NCBI GenBank assembly: GCA_009843675.1 | Contig: VYCZ01000384.1 | Coordinates: forward strand, 3,611-13,043 | Direction of reading: 5' to 3' | DNA length: 9,433 nucleotides | From: Gammaproteobacteria bacterium | GTDB taxonomy: Bacteria > Pseudomonadota > Gammaproteobacteria > Eutrophobiales > Eutrophobiaceae | Part shown: positions 6,810-9,433 of the stretch, piece by piece | How the letters are laid out: every line of letters begins with the position of its first letter | How positions within the stretch are numbered: position 1 is the stretch's first letter | Notes under the pieces: model-generated | Databases searched by the model: none | What the model was told of the DNA's origin: nothing | The model's input: only the letters and a program-made list of their open reading frames with translations | Position numbers and translations under genes: made by a program

Positions 6810-7262
6810 TTATTCCAACGCCTGCTTGATATTGTTCTCAAACTCACTGAACAGGCTGTCCATCTGCCCCGCGGCAACCTTTTCGATGATGGCGCCGCCA
6901 AGTCCGCTGGCCTTGACGTCACCTGAGAATATCACCCGGGTCTTATCGTCTTCCACTGTTTCAAGATCGGTCGTGCCCGTTATCGTCAGCTTGTAGTGGT
7001 TCGAGCGTTCAAACAACCTGCCCTCGCCGACAAATTCCGCGTGGGTCGGCGGTTCCATCTTCATCGTCCTGGTCCTTGCGGTAGCCTTGCGCGTGGTGCG
7101 CAGGACTTTGGTCTCCAGTTTCCAGTCAAACTCCGTTTCGCTGATTACCTTTACCTCCTTGCAGCCGGGGATACACAGGCTGAACCGTTCCATGTCGCTG
7201 ACCAGGTCCCAGGTCGTTTGCAGCGGCGCATTGACAATAATTTCCCTGCTGATCTCCGGCAT
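6810..7262 (-). CDS. CoxG-like SRPBCC-domain protein (CO dehydrogenase subunit G family)
   Basis: The 150-residue protein is one SRPBCC (START-like) fold: EISREIIVNAPLQTTWDLVSD at the N-terminus, CIPGCKEVKVI (30-40, the characteristic CoxG 'PGC' element), a beta-rich middle, and the long C-terminal helix with ASGLGGAIIEKVAAGQMDSLFSEF (118-141). In CO dehydrogenase systems CoxG is not a catalytic subunit; it links the enzyme to the membrane and respiratory chain and has been associated with quinone binding. This copy ends soon after the SRPBCC domain and lacks the longer C-terminal extension of CO-oxidiser CoxG proteins. The gene starts 12 bases after the nitrilase-like gene, with a GGGGGAAGA leader overlapping that gene's TAG stop. 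The FAD subunit gene follows 28 bases later. A role in electron transfer or membrane recruitment of this Mo-hydroxylase is inferred. Confidence 0.88.
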   Translation of the reverse strand: MPEISREIIVNAPLQTTWDLVSDMERFSLCIPGCKEVKVISETEFDWKLETKVLRTTRKATARTRTMKMEPPTHAEFVGEGRLFERSNHYKLTITGTTDLETVEDDKTRVIFSGDVKASGLGGAIIEKVAAGQMDSLFSEFENNIKQALE

Positions 7263-7274
7263 CTGGTCTTCCCC

Positions 7275-8165
7275 CTAATTTCTGCTCGCATCCAGGTGGT
7301 TAAATTCTTTCAGTATGACGTCGGACCGCCTGAGCTTGTCCAGCGATACTGCCTCCCGAAAGCGGTGCAACCTGGCAAAACTCAATGTGGCGCTGATGAT
7401 TTCTTCCTTGTCTTCCGCCTGCGCGTAAATACTGGAAAAGCGGGGAAACGCCGGTCCGGCGATGGTGCTGTAGCCGTAATAGGACAAGGTGTTCTCTTTC
7501 CCCACCAGGTTGGCGCTGGCTGCATAAACCAGGTTCTCGGTCGCCCGCGCCGCGGTCATGGACGTGATATAAAACGGCCTGCCGGGCATATTCATGCTTG
7601 CGGTGCTGTTGATGATGATGCGCGCGCCCTTCAGCATCAGGATCCGGGAGAGTTCCGGATAAACCCAGAAATCGGCGCATATCTGTATTCCCACCGGGCC
7701 ATAACGGGTTGGAAATACCGGCACGCTGTCACCGCCGGTGAAGCACAAACTCTCCCTGAACAACGGCGGCGTCCCGAGATGCAGCTTTCGATAATTGCCG
7801 ACAAGCCCCTCCGGCCCGAGCAGCGGGCAGGAAATGTAACAGGTATCAGCGTCATCAGGGTCACGTTCCGGCATCCCCAGGATCACGTAGATATCCAGCT
7901 TTCTTGTCAACTGGGCGATTTCTTCCGTGACGGGACCCGGTATGGTCTCGGCAAACTCCCGGTGCATGGTGTTGTCTTCATTCGACTCATAACCACTGAG
8001 CGATAATTCCGGAAACACCAGGATGTTAATTCCCTGCTCCGCCGCTTCGCCGATCAGTTTCTTGACCTTTCCGATACTGGCCGCCTTGTCATTCCAGATG
8101 CTCTTGTAGTTCACGCAGCCCAAAGTGACCGTGCTTTCGTATTGCTGGTAGTGTTCCGGAATCAT
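7275..8165 (-). CDS. Nitrilase-superfamily C-N hydrolase (N-carbamoyl amino acid amidohydrolase / beta-ureidopropionase-like)
   Basis: The 296-residue protein matches the ~280-310 residue nitrilase superfamily. The catalytic residues are in place: Glu53 in FPELSLSGYE, Lys127 in YRKLHL, and nucleophile Cys163 in GIQICADFWVYPE. Glu138 in PLFRES is the expected second glutamate. 'IINSTASMNMPG' (174-185) and ARATENLVYAASANLVG (195-211) are also typical of the fold. The family hydrolyses amides or N-carbamoyl groups. Because the upstream gene is a dihydropyrimidinase-like enzyme, a carbamoyl or linear amide substrate (the next step after ring opening) is the best guess. It starts 18 bases after that gene's stop. 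The leader before the ATG at 8165 is poor (GAGGCC, too far), so translation may depend on coupling. A nitrile substrate is less likely from context but not excluded. Confidence 0.9.
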   Translation of the reverse strand: MIPEHYQQYESTVTLGCVNYKSIWNDKAASIGKVKKLIGEAAEQGINILVFPELSLSGYESNEDNTMHREFAETIPGPVTEEIAQLTRKLDIYVILGMPERDPDDADTCYISCPLLGPEGLVGNYRKLHLGTPPLFRESLCFTGGDSVPVFPTRYGPVGIQICADFWVYPELSRILMLKGARIIINSTASMNMPGRPFYITSMTAARATENLVYAASANLVGKENTLSYYGYSTIAGPAFPRFSSIYAQAEDKEEIISATLSFARLHRFREAVSLDKLRRSDVILKEFNHLDASRN

Positions 8166-8183
8166 TGCGGCTTATTTCAGGCC

Positions 8184-9433
8184 TCAATTCACGTCGTTGC
8201 GGGAAATGTACCTGCCCTGGCCGGGTTGATACAGGTTCGGTTCACCTTCTTCAACGATGACCTCGCCGCGCAATATGGTGTGGGTCGGCCAGCCCTTCAG
8301 GGTCCAGCCGTCGTAGATGTTCCAGTCGCACATACTCCGAAGGTTTTCCGTTTTCACCGTGACTTCCTTGTCCAGGTCGACGATGACGATGTCAGCGTCG
8401 GCCCCAGCCGTGAGTTGTCCTTTCCTTGGCAAAATACCGAATACCCGGGCCGGATTCAGGGCGCATACTTCAGCGACTTTTTCCAGGCTGATGCGGCCTT
8501 TATTGACGCCTTCGCTCAACAGGACCGGCAATAACAACTCCGAGGTATTACCCAGCCCCATGGGGGCGTTCCAGATATCGTTCCCCTTCATCTCCAGGGT
8601 GGTGGGCGCCAGGTCGGAACCCACGCATTGAATAGTCCCGTCGGCTATCCCTTCCCAAAGCCTTGCATTTGCGGCCTTGTCCCGCAGCGGCGGGTTGACG
8701 CAGGCGCAGGCGGGGTGGTCCAGCAATACCTGCGCCGGTTCCTCTCCGTTATGAGTCAGGTACTGAGGACAGGTCTCACCGGTTACCTCAATACCTTTCT
8801 CCCGCGCCTCGGCTATGATATCCACTCCCTCAGCAATGGTGATATGGGGGATATATAACGGACAGCCGGCGCTTTCAGCCAGGTATATTGCCCTGCGCAT
8901 GCACTCCGCCTCCACGAACGGCGGGCGCGAGTCATTCCAGACGGCAAAATCGTTACGACCCTGGGCGATCAGTTCATCTCTCAGCATCAGGTGGATATCG
9001 ATGTTCTCCGTATGGCACGCGGCAAGACTGGGAGGGCCGGATTCGTTGATCATGCGAAAGCCCTTGTAGACCGCCCCGTCATCGGTTGCGGTGATGCCGA
9101 TCAGGTCGGCATGAGGTCCCTTGTATCCCATGTTGAACTTGAAAGAGGTCAGGCCGATTTCCGCCGGGCAGGTTTCAATCTCGCTGGTGGTGACGGCATC
9201 AATCACCATGAGGTGCCAGAAGCCATCAATAAAGCTTTTATTTTCAAAAGTGTTATTAAAATGGTCAAACTGCCTTAACACCCCTTCCTTCAACGCAAGG
9301 ATATAAACACCGAGGGTAGTGACACCACCACAGGCCGCGGCCCGGGTTTCGGTCTCGACCGCTTCCAGGGTATCCATATAACCCAGGTGCGCATGGGGAT
9401 CGATAACTCCGGGCAGTACATGCAGCCCGGCGG
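8184..9433 (-). CDS. Dihydropyrimidinase/hydantoinase-like cyclic amidohydrolase (5' end outside window)
   Basis: The frame is open to the right edge; an internal ATG at 9377 is not the start, because the metal motif PGVIDPHAHLG lies upstream of it (about 9384-9416). At least 415 residues are visible of a family usually about 450-490 long. Binuclear-metal ligands of the dihydropyrimidinase family are all present: the two His of DPHAH (9387-9395), the Lys to be carbamylated in TSFKFNMGYKG (9138-9140), His in ACHTEN (9012-9014), His in IPHITI (8844-8846), and Asp in VGSDLAP (8613-8615). Ligand spacings (56 and 77 residues for the last three) match dihydropyrimidinase. GETCPQYL and NPPLRD are further family signatures. 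Two departures stand out: SDL where SDH is usual, and Asn for the Ser of the 'SPPLR' loop. Expected reaction: hydrolytic opening of a cyclic ureide or imide. It is the first visible gene of the operon. Confidence 0.9.
   Translation of the reverse strand, partial: AGLHVLPGVIDPHAHLGYMDTLEAVETETRAAACGGVTTLGVYILALKEGVLRQFDHFNNTFENKSFIDGFWHLMVIDAVTTSEIETCPAEIGLTSFKFNMGYKGPHADLIGITATDDGAVYKGFRMINESGPPSLAACHTENIDIHLMLRDELIAQGRNDFAVWNDSRPPFVEAECMRRAIYLAESAGCPLYIPHITIAEGVDIIAEAREKGIEVTGETCPQYLTHNGEEPAQVLLDHPACACVNPPLRDKAANARLWEGIADGTIQCVGSDLAPTTLEMKGNDIWNAPMGLGNTSELLLPVLLSEGVNKGRISLEKVAEVCALNPARVFGILPRKGQLTAGADADIVIVDLDKEVTVKTENLRSMCDWNIYDGWTLKGWPTHTILRGEVIVEEGEPNLYQPGQGRYISRNDVN

Noticed and set aside
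5930..6922. Longer FAD subunit starting at 6922
   Set aside because: The extra 47 residues are Arg/Ser-rich, overlap the CoxG-like gene, and precede a typical CoxM start that has a good ribosome binding site.
6996..8006. 336-residue open frame on the plus strand, antisense to the CoxG-like and nitrilase-like genes
   Set aside because: No recognisable motifs, and it lies opposite two well-supported genes. The open frame is explained by base composition.
8184..9377. Start of the dihydropyrimidinase-like gene at the ATG at 9377
   Set aside because: The frame continues upstream and contains the essential DPHAH metal motif, so this ATG is internal.
1..9433. CRISPR arrays, tRNA/rRNA genes, insertion sequences, toxin-antitoxin or phage genes
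   Set aside because: No repeated spacer pattern, RNA gene signature, transposase or other such gene was seen on either strand.

Overview
The window looks like a chromosomal segment of a GC-rich bacterium, probably a proteobacterium. The evidence is the tight operon packing, Shine-Dalgarno leaders that overlap upstream stop codons, a GntR/FCD regulator, an aerobic-type molybdenum hydroxylase and a REP-like palindrome. No rRNA or other marker gene is present, so the taxonomic guess is weak.

Layout. Bases 1-176 hold the last 57 codons of an AT-rich (34% GC by hand count) AGCS-type sodium/amino-acid symporter. A much more GC-rich rightward pair follows at once: an alpha/beta hydrolase of the meta-cleavage C-C hydrolase type (189-1016) and a polytopic membrane protein, probably a transporter (1044-2342). 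These converge on a leftward gene set across a 15-bp stem-loop (2339-2375) that probably terminates transcription from both sides.

The leftward set is read from the right edge toward base 2376. In order it encodes a dihydropyrimidinase/hydantoinase-like cyclic amidohydrolase (5' end outside the window), a nitrilase-superfamily amidohydrolase, a CoxG-like SRPBCC protein, the FAD, [2Fe-2S] and molybdopterin subunits of a xanthine dehydrogenase/CO dehydrogenase-family enzyme (order M-S-L), and last a GntR-family regulator. Gaps up to the large subunit are 11-28 bases, so this is almost certainly one operon. A 72-base gap with a perfect 12+12 palindrome separates the regulator.

How the genes may work together (inference). 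The Mo-hydroxylase would oxidise a ring carbon next to nitrogen in an N-heterocycle. The CoxG-like protein may help couple the enzyme to the membrane or to quinone. The cyclic amidohydrolase would open the resulting lactam/ureide ring, and the nitrilase-like enzyme would hydrolyse the linear carbamoyl or amide product. The GntR protein is the likely local regulator. The large subunit lacks the CO dehydrogenase active-site cysteine motif, so CO is an unlikely substrate. The alpha/beta hydrolase and the transporter may serve the same compound, but they lie on the opposite strand and this link is weak. The combination resembles a reductive-pyrimidine-type ring-opening module joined to a Mo-hydroxylase; I cannot name the substrate.
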